A stretch of 43,183 bases of DNA from UBA3210 sp963623095. GTDB taxonomy: Bacteria > Bacillota_I > Bacilli_A > RFN20 > CAG-449. The stretch spans positions 1 through 43,183 of the forward strand of contig CAVFKD010000013.1 of the NCBI GenBank assembly GCA_963623095.1, written 5' to 3'. Positions 7,899 to 16,174 of this stretch are shown piece after piece. The notes beneath the pieces were generated by a model, which worked only from the letters and a program-made list of their open reading frames with translations, searched no databases and was not told the DNA's origin. Each line of letters starts with the position of its first letter. Positions within the stretch are counted from its first letter, which is position 1. The translations under genes and the position numbers were made by a program.

Positions 7899-8813
7899 CT
7901 AACCGATATGACGGTATTTATTAAATCTATTTTCTAATAATTCATCTTTACTTAATGCACTTAATTCATCAAGTTTTGCGATGAGTTTTTCCTTTATTTG
8001 GCCACCGTATTCTTTAGAAATATAAGTAACGCCACCTAAAGGTTCTTTGATGATTTCATCAATAATTTTATAATCTAGTAAATCTTTACTAGTCATCTTC
8101 ATAATTTCGCATACATCTTCTACTTTAACTGTGTTTTTAAATAAAATAGATGCAAAACCTTCTGGAGATAAAACTGAATATATCGCATTTTCAAACATGT
8201 AGATATAATCAGAAACTGTTAACGCTAAAGCTCCTCCAGAGCCACCTTCAGATAATACAATCGCGATAACTGGAACTGATAATTTAGAAAATTCCATTAA
8301 GTTATTGGCAATCGCTCTAGCTTGTCCTCTTTCTTCTGCACCTTTTCCAGGATATGCACCAGAAGTATCAACAATTGTAATAATAGGACGATTAAACTTT
8401 TCAGCTTGTTTTGCGAGTCTTAAAGTTTTTCTAAATCCTTCAGGAGATGTCATACCAAAGTTTCTTTTAATATTTTCTTTAGTATTAGTACCTTTTGCTT
8501 CCGCAAGAACTGTAACTGGATATTTTCCTAAATAACCAATACCTGCGATAATTGCTGCATCATCACCATAATATTGATCGCCATGTAATTCATAAAAATC
8601 ATCGATTAAAGCATTAATTAATGTTTTAGCTTTAACTCTTTTATCGCTACGAGCGATATTAACTCGGTCATATGCGCTTAAAGAAGAATATGTTTCCATC
8701 AATAATTGTTTTAATTCTTTTTTTAATGCATCATATTCAGGTGCTGAAGGATCGAGGTTAACAATTTGCTCTTTTAATTGAGCTATTTTTAATTCATTTT
8801 CTTCAAGTATCAT
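7899..8813 (-). CDS. accA: Acetyl-CoA carboxylase, carboxyltransferase alpha subunit
   Basis: With AccD transfers carboxyl from biotin to acetyl-CoA to make malonyl-CoA. 304 aa. Recognisable blocks are YDRVNIARSDKRVKA, FYELHGDQYYGDDAAIIAGIG, GMTSPEGFRKTLRLAK, VDTSGAYPGKGAEERGQA and LSEGGSGGALAL, the last two forming the oxyanion and CoA site. Its ATG directly follows the accD stop. Confidence 0.96.
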   Translation of the reverse strand: MILEENELKIAQLKEQIVNLDPSAPEYDALKKELKQLLMETYSSLSAYDRVNIARSDKRVKAKTLINALIDDFYELHGDQYYGDDAAIIAGIGYLGKYPVTVLAEAKGTNTKENIKRNFGMTSPEGFRKTLRLAKQAEKFNRPIITIVDTSGAYPGKGAEERGQARAIANNLMEFSKLSVPVIAIVLSEGGSGGALALTVSDYIYMFENAIYSVLSPEGFASILFKNTVKVEDVCEIMKMTSKDLLDYKIIDEIIKEPLGGVTYISKEYGGQIKEKLIAKLDELSALSKDELLENRFNKYRHIG

Positions 8814-8814
8814 A

Positions 8815-9690
8815 TTATCTATAATTATGAAGTTTTAATAGCTTATAAAGCGTAACCTTCATATCCTTTCTTTCAACGATATTATCAATATATCCTTTAT
8901 CTAAAAGGAATTCTGATGTTTGGAAATCTTTTGGTAATACTTCTTTAATAGTTGATTCAATAACTCTTCTACCAGCAAAGCCAATTAAAGTTTTAGGTTC
9001 TGCGAGAGTTATATCCGCTAAAGAGGCAAATGAAGCACTAACTCCACCTGTTGTAGGATCAGTTAGTACTGAAATATAAAGTTCTTTTTCTCTTAATTTA
9101 CCAATAGCTTGGCTAGTTTTAGCCATTTGGAATAAAGAAATAATACCTTCTTGCATTCTTGCTCCACCTGAGCAAGTAAATAAAATTAAAGGTAAGTGTT
9201 CATCTAATGCTTTTTCACACATTAAGGCAATTTTTTCACCGCAGACGCTACCCATACTACCCATCATAAAGAAGCTATCCATGACACCAACTAAACAAGA
9301 GATGCCATTAATTTTTCCTTTAACACAAACAATAGATTCATCAATTTCTGAAGTTTCTTTTGCTTTGTTTAATTTTTCTTCATATGTTGGGAAATCTAAA
9401 TGATTTTCAGGTAAGTTAGAAAATAGATATTCATATCCATCATCCATTACTTGTTTTAAGCGTTCTTTTGCGTGTAAACGAGCATGATATCCACAGTTTG
9501 GGCATACGTATAATGAATCTGAGTATGCTTCAGTTAAAATAGTTTTTTGACAAGATGGACATTTAACCATTAATCCATCTGGAACTTGAATAGGAGTTGT
9601 TTTTTCATCACGTTTTCTAAATTGAAGATCTGCGAGAACATTATTAAATTCTTTGATTTCTTCTTTTCTTTTATCGAATATATCTGGCAT
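8815..9690 (-). CDS. accD: Acetyl-CoA carboxylase, carboxyltransferase beta subunit
   Basis: Partner of AccA. An N-terminal zinc ribbon with two Cys pairs (CPSC and CPNC) is followed by the crotonase-fold body (KINGISCLVGVMDSFFMMGSMG, FTCSGGARMQEGI, DPTTGGVSASFA). I chose the ATG at 9690 (291 aa) over an in-frame TTG three codons upstream: AAAGGAG lies one base from the TTG but about ten from the ATG. The start lies within the 3' end of accC, so the two are translationally coupled. Confidence 0.95.
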   Translation of the reverse strand: MPDIFDKRKEEIKEFNNVLADLQFRKRDEKTTPIQVPDGLMVKCPSCQKTILTEAYSDSLYVCPNCGYHARLHAKERLKQVMDDGYEYLFSNLPENHLDFPTYEEKLNKAKETSEIDESIVCVKGKINGISCLVGVMDSFFMMGSMGSVCGEKIALMCEKALDEHLPLILFTCSGGARMQEGIISLFQMAKTSQAIGKLREKELYISVLTDPTTGGVSASFASLADITLAEPKTLIGFAGRRVIESTIKEVLPKDFQTSEFLLDKGYIDNIVERKDMKVTLYKLLKLHNYR

Positions 9691-11038
9691 TTTGTTCAAG
9701 CTCCTTTATCGTTTCATCAACAAAGCCAGTATTAAAGTTTCCTAAAATATACTTTGGATGATGCATAATCATATAATGGAATTCAGTAGTTGTAGGAACT
9801 CCATCGATTAATAATTCTTCTAATGCAACTCTCATTTTTCTAATTGCTTCAAGTCTGTTTTTACCAAGTACGACTAATTTTAAAATCATTGAATCGTAAT
9901 ATGGTGGAATAACATAACCTGGGAAGACATGAGTATCAACTCTAACACCATTTCCACCAGGTAAATGTAAGAAATTAATCTTACCTGCTTGAGGTCTAAA
10001 ATCATTTGAAACATCTTCTGCGTTAATTCTACATTCAATCGCGAAGCCATTTAAATGAATATCTTCTTGTTTATATGGAAGTTTCATACCCGCGGCAATC
10101 TTAATCATTAATTTAATAATATCGACACCTGTTACCATTTCTGTAACTGAATGTTCAACTTGAACACGAGTATTCATTTCAATAAAATAGAAATTTTCTT
10201 GATCATCAACTAAGAATTCAATAGTTCCAACTGAATCATAGTTAACAAATTTAACTGCTTTTAAAGCATTATCATATAATTTATCTTTTAACTTTTGAGA
10301 AATAGATTGGCATGGTGCTTCTTCAAGCATCTTTTGTTTTCTTCTTTGCATTGAGCAATTTCTTTCAAAAAGATGGATGTAATGGCCAAATTTATCACCG
10401 ACAACTTGGACTTCAACATGCTTTGGATTTAAAACTAATTTCTCAATATATAATTCATCATTTGCGAAGAATTTCTTTGCTTCTTCTTTTGCTTCTTTAT
10501 ACATATCCGCGAACTTAGCTTCGGATTCAACCATTCTGATTCCTTTGCCACCTCCGCCGGCACTTGCTTTAATTAAAACTGGAAAACCAATTTCTTTTGC
10601 GATATTTAAGCCTTCTTCTAATTTGACAGCCTTATAAGAACCAGGAACAATACTTACTCCTGCTTCACGCATTGATTTAATAGCTTCGGATTTATTTCCC
10701 ATTAATTCCATAACTTCTGGGCGAGGTCCAATCCATGTAATACCACATTTTTCAACCATTTTTGCGAATAATGGGTTTTCACTTAAAAAGCCAAAACCAG
10801 GATGGATTGCATCACATCCTGTAACACATGCTGCTGAAAGAATTCTTTCCATATTTAAATATGAATTAGTAGAATTAGCTTCACCAATACATATTGCTTC
10901 ATCAGCGAGTTTAACATGTAAAGAAGATTTATCCGCACTTGAATAAATAGCGACTGTCGCTATTCCCATTTCTTTACAAGCACGAATAATTCTAACAGCG
11001 ATTTCTCCTCTATTTGCGATTAATACTTTCTTAAACAT
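9671..11038 (-). CDS. accC: Acetyl-CoA carboxylase, biotin carboxylase subunit
   Basis: Carboxylates the biotin on BCCP using ATP and bicarbonate. 455 aa, normal length. N-terminal VLIANRGEIAVRIIRACKEMGI, ATP-grasp glycine loop KASAGGGGKGIR, CSMQRRKQKMLEEAPC, the active-site block FIEMNTRVQVEHSVTEMVTG, and C-terminal IECRINAED are all present. Sits between accB and accD; the 3' end overlaps accD. Confidence 0.97.
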   Translation of the reverse strand: MFKKVLIANRGEIAVRIIRACKEMGIATVAIYSSADKSSLHVKLADEAICIGEANSTNSYLNMERILSAACVTGCDAIHPGFGFLSENPLFAKMVEKCGITWIGPRPEVMELMGNKSEAIKSMREAGVSIVPGSYKAVKLEEGLNIAKEIGFPVLIKASAGGGGKGIRMVESEAKFADMYKEAKEEAKKFFANDELYIEKLVLNPKHVEVQVVGDKFGHYIHLFERNCSMQRRKQKMLEEAPCQSISQKLKDKLYDNALKAVKFVNYDSVGTIEFLVDDQENFYFIEMNTRVQVEHSVTEMVTGVDIIKLMIKIAAGMKLPYKQEDIHLNGFAIECRINAEDVSNDFRPQAGKINFLHLPGGNGVRVDTHVFPGYVIPPYYDSMILKLVVLGKNRLEAIRKMRVALEELLIDGVPTTTEFHYMIMHHPKYILGNFNTGFVDETIKELEQNARYIR

Positions 11039-11040
11039 AA

Positions 11041-11472
11041 TTAATCACCTATTAAGAATAATTTTTGATCAAATTCAACTACTCCACCTTCACTTGCGTA
11101 AATTTCTTTAACAGTGCCATCTTTAGGTGCAGTAATTTCATTCATAACTTTCATTGCTTCAATGATGCAAAGCTTATCGCCTTTTTTAACTTTAGAACCA
11201 ATTTCAACAAATGGTTTAGCATCTGGATATTGAGCTTGGTGATAAGTACCAACTAAAGGTGATTTAACGATATCTTTTTCATTGACAACTTTTTCTTCAA
11301 CACTAGAAGGAGCTGCACTAACATGGTCACAAGAAGATGTTACTCCTACTTGATTTTCACTCTTTGTCAATTTAATTTTCATATCATCAACTTCAATATC
11401 TAAAGATGTAATATTTGCTTTTTCAAACATCTTAACAATCTTTTCAATTTCTTCAATTTTCATATTAAGCAT
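11041..11472 (-). CDS. accB: Biotin carboxyl carrier protein of acetyl-CoA carboxylase
   Basis: Carries biotin between AccC and the AccAD transferase. 143 aa: an N-terminal helix region (KIEEIEKIVKMFEKANITSLDIEVDDMKIKL), a short Ser/Val/Glu-rich linker, and the biotinyl domain (IVKSPLVGTYH... LCIIEAMKVMNEI) with biotinylated Lys108. AGGAG favours the ATG at 11472, which overlaps the end of the ACP gene by 8 bases; a second ATG at 11463 is possible. Confidence 0.95.
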   Translation of the reverse strand: MLNMKIEEIEKIVKMFEKANITSLDIEVDDMKIKLTKSENQVGVTSSCDHVSAAPSSVEEKVVNEKDIVKSPLVGTYHQAQYPDAKPFVEIGSKVKKGDKLCIIEAMKVMNEITAPKDGTVKEIYASEGGVVEFDQKLFLIGD

Positions 11473-11701
11473 TTAACTCCTTTTCTTTTCTTGTAACTAA
11501 TTTAACTACATCATCAACTGTAATTAATTCTTTCATTTCATCGTAATCAATTTGGATTGAAAATGCAGTTTCAAGTTCAAGAATCATTTCAACTGCATAA
11601 AGGCTATCAATGCCTAAATCTTTTAATTTTGCCTTAGGGGTGATTTTTTCTTCGTCCACATTCGCGCATTCAATTAATAATTGCTTTATCTTTTCAAACA
11701 T
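11465..11701 (-). CDS. acpP: Acyl carrier protein (within the fatty-acid operon)
   Basis: 78 aa, acidic, four-helix carrier. Phosphopantetheine would attach to Ser33 in DLGIDSLYAVEMI; AcpS (18533-18847) is the likely modifying enzyme. This is the canonical FASII-like ACP of the three in the window. AGGAGG lies about 8 bases before the ATG. It sits between the oxidoreductase and accB. Confidence 0.93.
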   Translation of the reverse strand: MFEKIKQLLIECANVDEEKITPKAKLKDLGIDSLYAVEMILELETAFSIQIDYDEMKELITVDDVVKLVTRKEKELNA

Positions 11702-11724
11702 ATTTATAGCCTCCTATACGCTAT

Positions 11725-12465
11725 TTATTTTTTACCTTTTTCTCTTTCATTAGTCCAAAAGTTATTTAAGAAAACTTTATATGCACTAGTGGTAAAAGGT
11801 GGTTTTAATAATTTAATTTTGGTGTCTTCACTTAAAGCACCATTTTCAATAAATTCCTGTCCTGCAAGAGTAAACTTTTCTAAGAATCTATCGATTTTAT
11901 TTTGATTATTTAATTCAACTAAAGTCTTCATTTGAGGAACTAAAATTGCTAAATAATTATTTTGACCGCAGATACAATCATATTGTTTTAAAAGTGATGT
12001 ATAAGCTAAATCAGTTTCTGTATACGCACAAGTAGAAATAACAATGAATTTTCTATTTGGGCGAGGGTTTCTTATGCCATGGAATGATTGACCATCACGA
12101 GGAGCAATTTGTCCTTCATAAGTACACATCATTGATAATAAACGATCGGTTAAGACTTTATTAATTCCTGGCATTGAGAAGAAATATAATGGATAAGAAT
12201 TAATAACAATATCCGCGTTATCAATCTTTTCTTTGACAATATTTACATCATCGTTTTTAATTACGCATTCTCCTGCGGTTCTACCCCAGCAAGATAAGCA
12301 GCCTAAACATGGTGTAATTTTTAAATCGGATACGTTAATAATTTCAATATCACAAGTATTATTTACATTTAATCCTTTTAAGAAAGCATTAGTTACTACC
12401 ATTGTAGAACTTCTTTCTTTTTTAGGACTACCATTTAAGACAACAATCTTTTTTCTAGTTTCCAT
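11725..12465 (-). CDS. Flavodoxin-fold NAD(P)H/FMN oxidoreductase with an iron-sulfur-flavoprotein Cys motif; candidate enoyl-ACP reductase
   Basis: 246 aa. It opens like the FMN_red/flavodoxin families, KIVVLNGSPKKERSSTM (FMN phosphate loop). A compact CX2CX2CX7C cluster follows (C53, C56, C59, C67), the pattern used by archaeal and clostridial iron-sulfur flavoproteins to bind a 4Fe-4S cluster. NADIVINSYPLYFFSMPG is the second FMN loop. The gene lies inside the fatty-acid operon: its ATG is within the last codons of fabZ, so it is tightly coupled. That slot is where an enoyl-ACP reductase would be expected, and none of the known kinds is in the window. The oxidoreductase call is solid; the enoyl reductase role is only an inference. 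Confidence 0.8.
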   Translation of the reverse strand: METRKKIVVLNGSPKKERSSTMVVTNAFLKGLNVNNTCDIEIINVSDLKITPCLGCLSCWGRTAGECVIKNDDVNIVKEKIDNADIVINSYPLYFFSMPGINKVLTDRLLSMMCTYEGQIAPRDGQSFHGIRNPRPNRKFIVISTCAYTETDLAYTSLLKQYDCICGQNNYLAILVPQMKTLVELNNQNKIDRFLEKFTLAGQEFIENGALSEDTKIKLLKPPFTTSAYKVFLNNFWTNEREKGKK

Positions 12466-12901
12466 AGATTTGTTCTTTTTTAACTGCAGTAAATGTCATT
12501 GATCCTTTTGAATAAATAACATCATTTACTTTTACTACTGCATCAAAGGAAGTTAATGGTCCCATTGTTTTAGATTTCTTAACATTGATGATAAGTGTAT
12601 CACCTGGGATAACAGGTTTAATAAATTTAAAGTTGTCTACTTTTAATAAAACGTAAATAAGATCAGCATCAGAACCATCTGATTCAATTACAAGTGAACA
12701 TAATTGAGCACATGATTCGATAATTAATACACCTGGCATAATAGGATTATCAGGGAAATGACCCATAAAATATGGTTCATTAACTGAAACATTCTTTAAA
12801 CCAGTTGCTTCAACATTTGGAGTAAGTTCTAAGACCTTTTCAATCATTTGGAAAGGAGGTCTTTGTTTAATTCTTTTATTAATTTCATTAATGTTCATCA
12901 T
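12455..12901 (-). CDS. fabZ: 3-hydroxyacyl-ACP dehydratase
   Basis: Removes water from 3-hydroxyacyl-ACP to give trans-2-enoyl-ACP. Hotdog fold, 148 aa. FabZ blocks are INKRIKQRPPFQMIEKVLE, NEPYFMGHFPDNPIMPGVL (catalytic His in GHFP) and IIESCAQL (catalytic Glu). I place the start at the ATG pair 12898-12901, matching the family N-terminus; the longer reading from a TTG at 12925 overlaps fabG and puts the GGAGG inside the gene. Spacing from GGAGG to this ATG is long (14 bases), but the ATG follows the fabG stop by one base (TAATATG). Confidence 0.93.
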   Translation of the reverse strand: MMNINEINKRIKQRPPFQMIEKVLELTPNVEATGLKNVSVNEPYFMGHFPDNPIMPGVLIIESCAQLCSLVIESDGSDADLIYVLLKVDNFKFIKPVIPGDTLIINVKKSKTMGPLTSFDAVVKVNDVIYSKGSMTFTAVKKEQIYGN

Positions 12902-12902
12902 A

Positions 12903-13634
12903 TTATAAAGATAAGCCTCCATCAATTGTAATTACTTGGCCTGTAATATAGCTTGCTTGATCACTCGCTAAGAAAGATACAAGTGAAGCAATATCTTCAA
13001 CAATACCTAATCTATGTAATGGAATATTTTTTAAATATTCTTCTTTCTTATCTTCTGGAATATGATCTAACATTTCTGTTTGAATAAATCCAGGTGCAAC
13101 TGCATTTACTCTAATACCATAAGGCGCTAATTCCTTTGCTAAAGTTTGAGTCATTGAATTAACTGCACCTTTAGTTGAAGAATATACGCTTTGTCCAGGT
13201 AAAGCGAATTTACCTGAGACAGAAGACATATTGATAATTACACCTTTTTTCTTACGGAACATTTTTAAAGCTGCTTGTTGAGCGCAATAGAAATATCCTT
13301 TGACATTTAAATCATAACATGCATCAAGATTTTCTTTTGTCATCATGAGTAATAATTCATCTCTAACAATACCAGCGTTATTGACTAATACATCAATTTG
13401 GCCATATGTTTTAGCGACTTCTTTCATCATTTTGCTAACTTCGTCTAATTTAGAACAGTCAGCTTTATAAACAATACCATCACCGCCATCAGCTTTAATT
13501 TCTTCTAATGTTTTAAGTGCGGATTCATCGCTTCTTGAATAATTGATAACAACAAAGAAACCATCCTTAGCAAGTCTAATGGCACAGCCTTTGCCAATGC
13601 CCTTACTTGCACCTGTAACAATTGCAACTTTCAT
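12903..13634 (-). CDS. fabG: 3-oxoacyl-ACP reductase
   Basis: NADPH-dependent reduction of 3-ketoacyl-ACP. Short-chain dehydrogenase, 243 aa: cofactor loop TGASKGIGKG, NNAGIVRD, catalytic Ser in NMSSVSG, catalytic Tyr/Lys in YSSTKGAV, and the C-terminal ITGQVITIDGGLSL characteristic of FabG. Lies between the double ketosynthase and fabZ. Confidence 0.95.
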   Translation of the reverse strand: MKVAIVTGASKGIGKGCAIRLAKDGFFVVINYSRSDESALKTLEEIKADGGDGIVYKADCSKLDEVSKMMKEVAKTYGQIDVLVNNAGIVRDELLLMMTKENLDACYDLNVKGYFYCAQQAALKMFRKKKGVIINMSSVSGKFALPGQSVYSSTKGAVNSMTQTLAKELAPYGIRVNAVAPGFIQTEMLDHIPEDKKEEYLKNIPLHRLGIVEDIASLVSFLASDQASYITGQVITIDGGLSL

Positions 13635-13653
13635 AAAATTCTCCTTTAATTAA

Positions 13654-16065
13654 TTATTTAGATAAGATAACTGCAGTATATGAACCACCAGATCCATAAG
13701 CAGTAACTAAGATATGAGATAAGCTATCAGCTTTAAGAGTTTTCTTAACCATTTTGCCATTGCTATTTACATAAGCAAAGTCATCATGATCAATTGTATT
13801 TGATAATAATAATGAAGCTTGGACAACATTTAATGCTGCAGAAGCTGCTCTTGCTTCACCAGTTCTTGCTTTTGTAGAAACAACTGGAGTTGTAAAGTTT
13901 TCACCAAATACACGTTTGTATGAAGAAATTTCTTCATTATCAACAACATCGAAACCATTACCGAAACCAACAATAGCGTCAATATCGCTTGCTTTTAATC
14001 CAGCGTGATCAAGAGCTTGTTTAATAGCTTTGTCTAAAGCTTCACCTGAATTTGATAATGTACCAAAGCTTACATCTTTATGAGTCATGCCATAGCCTGA
14101 AACATAAGCATATTTTTTAGCACCACGTTTATTAGCGTTTGTTTCGCTTTCTAAGACGATTGTAATACCACCGTCACTTAATACGAATCCTTTATTTCCT
14201 GAATATGGTTCAACATAACTATCTGCAACATATCCTAATGAAGTATATAATTCAGAAGTAACATTGATATTTTCATCACTACCTGAAGCTAAGATAACAT
14301 CTTCTTTACCTTGTTCGATGATGTTCATACCATAAGCAATACTTGCTAAACCAGATTGAGCGCCATTTGTAACTGTAACGTTGTAACCTTTAATTTTTGA
14401 TTGGATAGATAAATAACCACCTGCTGCATTATAAACAGTATTTGGGAAAGAGAATGCACTACCACTTGCATTACCTTTTTCAGCAATATTTTCTTCGAAT
14501 TCACAACCCATTCCAAGTGCGCCTTCAGAAGTACCAACAACAATACCAATACGTGTTGCATTTTCATCTGTAACTTCTAATTTAGCATCTTGTAAAGCAT
14601 AGATACCTGAAGCAACTTCAATTGAAGAAATAACATCGAGTTTTCTATGGAATGACATAGGAACATTGACTGGTGCGAATAAGTTAGGGATTGAAGTAGG
14701 ATCTACTTTTCTATCTAAAACAGATTTAACATTACCTTCTTTAACAGTTTCATTTGCGTTAACTTTAGCAATGTAATTTTCTGTACCATTTCCTAATGGA
14801 GAAACAATACCAAAACCTGTAACAACAACTTTTTCTTTCTTTGCAGGTAAAGTTACATTACCAGCATTTTTACTAAAGATGATTGATGCGTTATTACCGC
14901 CGAAAGCAAATGAGTTAGACATAACATTTTCTAATTCTTTTTCATGTGCTTTATTTGGGATAAAGTCAATCTTTCCTGCTTTTTCTTTTAATGTGACTAA
15001 ATCTTCATCGCTATAACCTAATGTTGCAGGAACCATATTTGTTGTTAATGCTTTGATTGAGAAGACAGCTTCAATAGCGCCTGCTGCACCTAAGCAATGG
15101 CCAACCATAGCTTTAGTTGAAGAAACACTTAAATTATCTGTTTCTGGATCAAAGATTGTATGTAATGATAAGAATTCAGCATTATCATTTTTACCTGTAC
15201 CTGTACCATGAGCGTTGATATAGCCAATTTCACTTGGTTTAACACCAGAAGTATTCATTGCCCAACGAATAGCGTTCATTTGTCCTTCACCATCTTCTCT
15301 AGGAGCAGTAATATGGTGAGCGTCACTTGAAACACCTGAGCCTAAAACTTCACAATACATTTTTGCTTTTCTCTTTAATGCGTGTTCATAAGATTCAACA
15401 ACAACGATACCAGAACCTTCACCAAGAGTAATACCTTTGCAATGGTTGAATGGTGAACATGGGTTTGAATCTAATGCATGTAATGCTAAGAAACCAGAAT
15501 ATGGAACACTTGCGAATGCATCAGCGCCACCAGCGATAACAATATCAGCTTTGCCTGCTCTAATTAAATCACAAGCATAAGAAATTGAAATTGTACCAGC
15601 TGCACATGCGTTTGCGATGTTAGTTACGCAACCTCCTGCGTGGACATAACCTGCAACTTGAGAAGCAATCGCACTAATAGGCATTTGCTTAATATCTTTT
15701 TTATCTTTACCATGTTGATAATAATGTTCAATAGAAACAACACCACCAACACAAGAACCAATGATAACACTAACTCTAGGATCATCATTGAAATCTTTTA
15801 ATCCTGCATCTGCCATAGCTTCTTTTGTAGCTTTAATACATAATTTAGAAACTCTATCCATGTATTCTTTTGATTCGACATCGTTAAGATTGTCTTTAAC
15901 TTCTGCTGCTAAAGATGCATAGCAATCTTTTGTATCAACACTTGTTGTAGTTGCAATACCTGAAACTGATTTTAAAGCGTTTGACCAACATTCTTCAACG
16001 CTGCTACCAATTGCGCTAATTAAACCTAAACCAGTAACAACACAACGTAAATTATTTTCTGTCAT
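13654..16065 (-). CDS. Fused double ketosynthase: active FabF-like KS plus a catalytically dead, chain-length-factor-like KS
   Basis: 803 aa, about twice the length of FabF. The first half (1-400) is a complete KSII: Cys154 in NACAAG, His286 in NAHGTGTGKND, Lys318 and His323 in KAMVGHCLGAAG. The second half (about 411-803) restarts with VVVTGFGIVSPLGNG, has the same fold blocks, but has lost the triad: Ala569 (NGAQSG) at the Cys position, Phe701 at the first His, and Glu737 in STKARTGEARA at the second; Lys732 is kept. That is the logic of KS-CLF pairs in type II polyketide and PfaC-type systems, here as one chain in a FASII operon without FabH. AAGGAG precedes the ATG. It probably condenses malonyl-ACP with the growing chain. 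The roles of the second half, in chain length or malonyl-ACP decarboxylation for priming, are inferred. Confidence 0.9.
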   Translation of the reverse strand: MTENNLRCVVTGLGLISAIGSSVEECWSNALKSVSGIATTTSVDTKDCYASLAAEVKDNLNDVESKEYMDRVSKLCIKATKEAMADAGLKDFNDDPRVSVIIGSCVGGVVSIEHYYQHGKDKKDIKQMPISAIASQVAGYVHAGGCVTNIANACAAGTISISYACDLIRAGKADIVIAGGADAFASVPYSGFLALHALDSNPCSPFNHCKGITLGEGSGIVVVESYEHALKRKAKMYCEVLGSGVSSDAHHITAPREDGEGQMNAIRWAMNTSGVKPSEIGYINAHGTGTGKNDNAEFLSLHTIFDPETDNLSVSSTKAMVGHCLGAAGAIEAVFSIKALTTNMVPATLGYSDEDLVTLKEKAGKIDFIPNKAHEKELENVMSNSFAFGGNNASIIFSKNAGNVTLPAKKEKVVVTGFGIVSPLGNGTENYIAKVNANETVKEGNVKSVLDRKVDPTSIPNLFAPVNVPMSFHRKLDVISSIEVASGIYALQDAKLEVTDENATRIGIVVGTSEGALGMGCEFEENIAEKGNASGSAFSFPNTVYNAAGGYLSIQSKIKGYNVTVTNGAQSGLASIAYGMNIIEQGKEDVILASGSDENINVTSELYTSLGYVADSYVEPYSGNKGFVLSDGGITIVLESETNANKRGAKKYAYVSGYGMTHKDVSFGTLSNSGEALDKAIKQALDHAGLKASDIDAIVGFGNGFDVVDNEEISSYKRVFGENFTTPVVSTKARTGEARAASAALNVVQASLLLSNTIDHDDFAYVNSNGKMVKKTLKADSLSHILVTAYGSGGSYTAVILSK

Positions 16066-16099
16066 AAAATTCTCCTTATTTCTTAAAAAATTATTAACT

Positions 16100-16116
16100 C
16101 TAAATCATAGATTTAG
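16100..16116. promoter_or_regulatory. Inverted repeat in the fatty-acid operon promoter region, candidate operator
   Basis: CTAAATC-ATA-GATTTAG, perfect 7-bp arms, between the upstream terminator and the first large gene of the operon. It covers a TATGAT -10-like element. It matches neither the FapR nor the FabT consensus that I know. Confidence 0.4.
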
Positions 16117-16136
16117 GACGTTTTTCTTAAAGTCAA
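16104..16136 (-). promoter_or_regulatory. Possible promoter of the fatty-acid operon
   Basis: TTGACT (16131-16136) and TATGAT (16104-16109) on the minus strand, but 21 bases apart, longer than the usual 17. If real, it may need an activator or a different -10. The TTGACT starts in the T tail of the terminator just upstream. Confidence 0.35.
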
Positions 16137-16166
16137 AAAAATAGTTGCAAGACATACTTGCAACTA
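16135..16166 (-). terminator. Intrinsic terminator between the leading ACP gene and the double ketosynthase
   Basis: TAGTTGCAAG / CTTGCAACTA, perfect 10-bp stem with a 5-nt loop, followed on the minus strand by seven T (16135-16141). It would cut the ACP transcript off before the ketosynthase, or act as an attenuator that lowers operon expression relative to the ACP. Confidence 0.8.
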
Positions 16167-16174
16167 CCTAAAAA

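Noticed and set aside
12233..12502. 89-residue open frame on the plus strand
   Set aside because: Antisense to the oxidoreductase and fabZ end; no ribosome site.
12455..12925. Longer fabZ reading from TTG at 12925
   Set aside because: It overlaps fabG, places the GGAGG inside the gene and adds residues not seen at FabZ N-termini; the ATG at 12901 fits the family.
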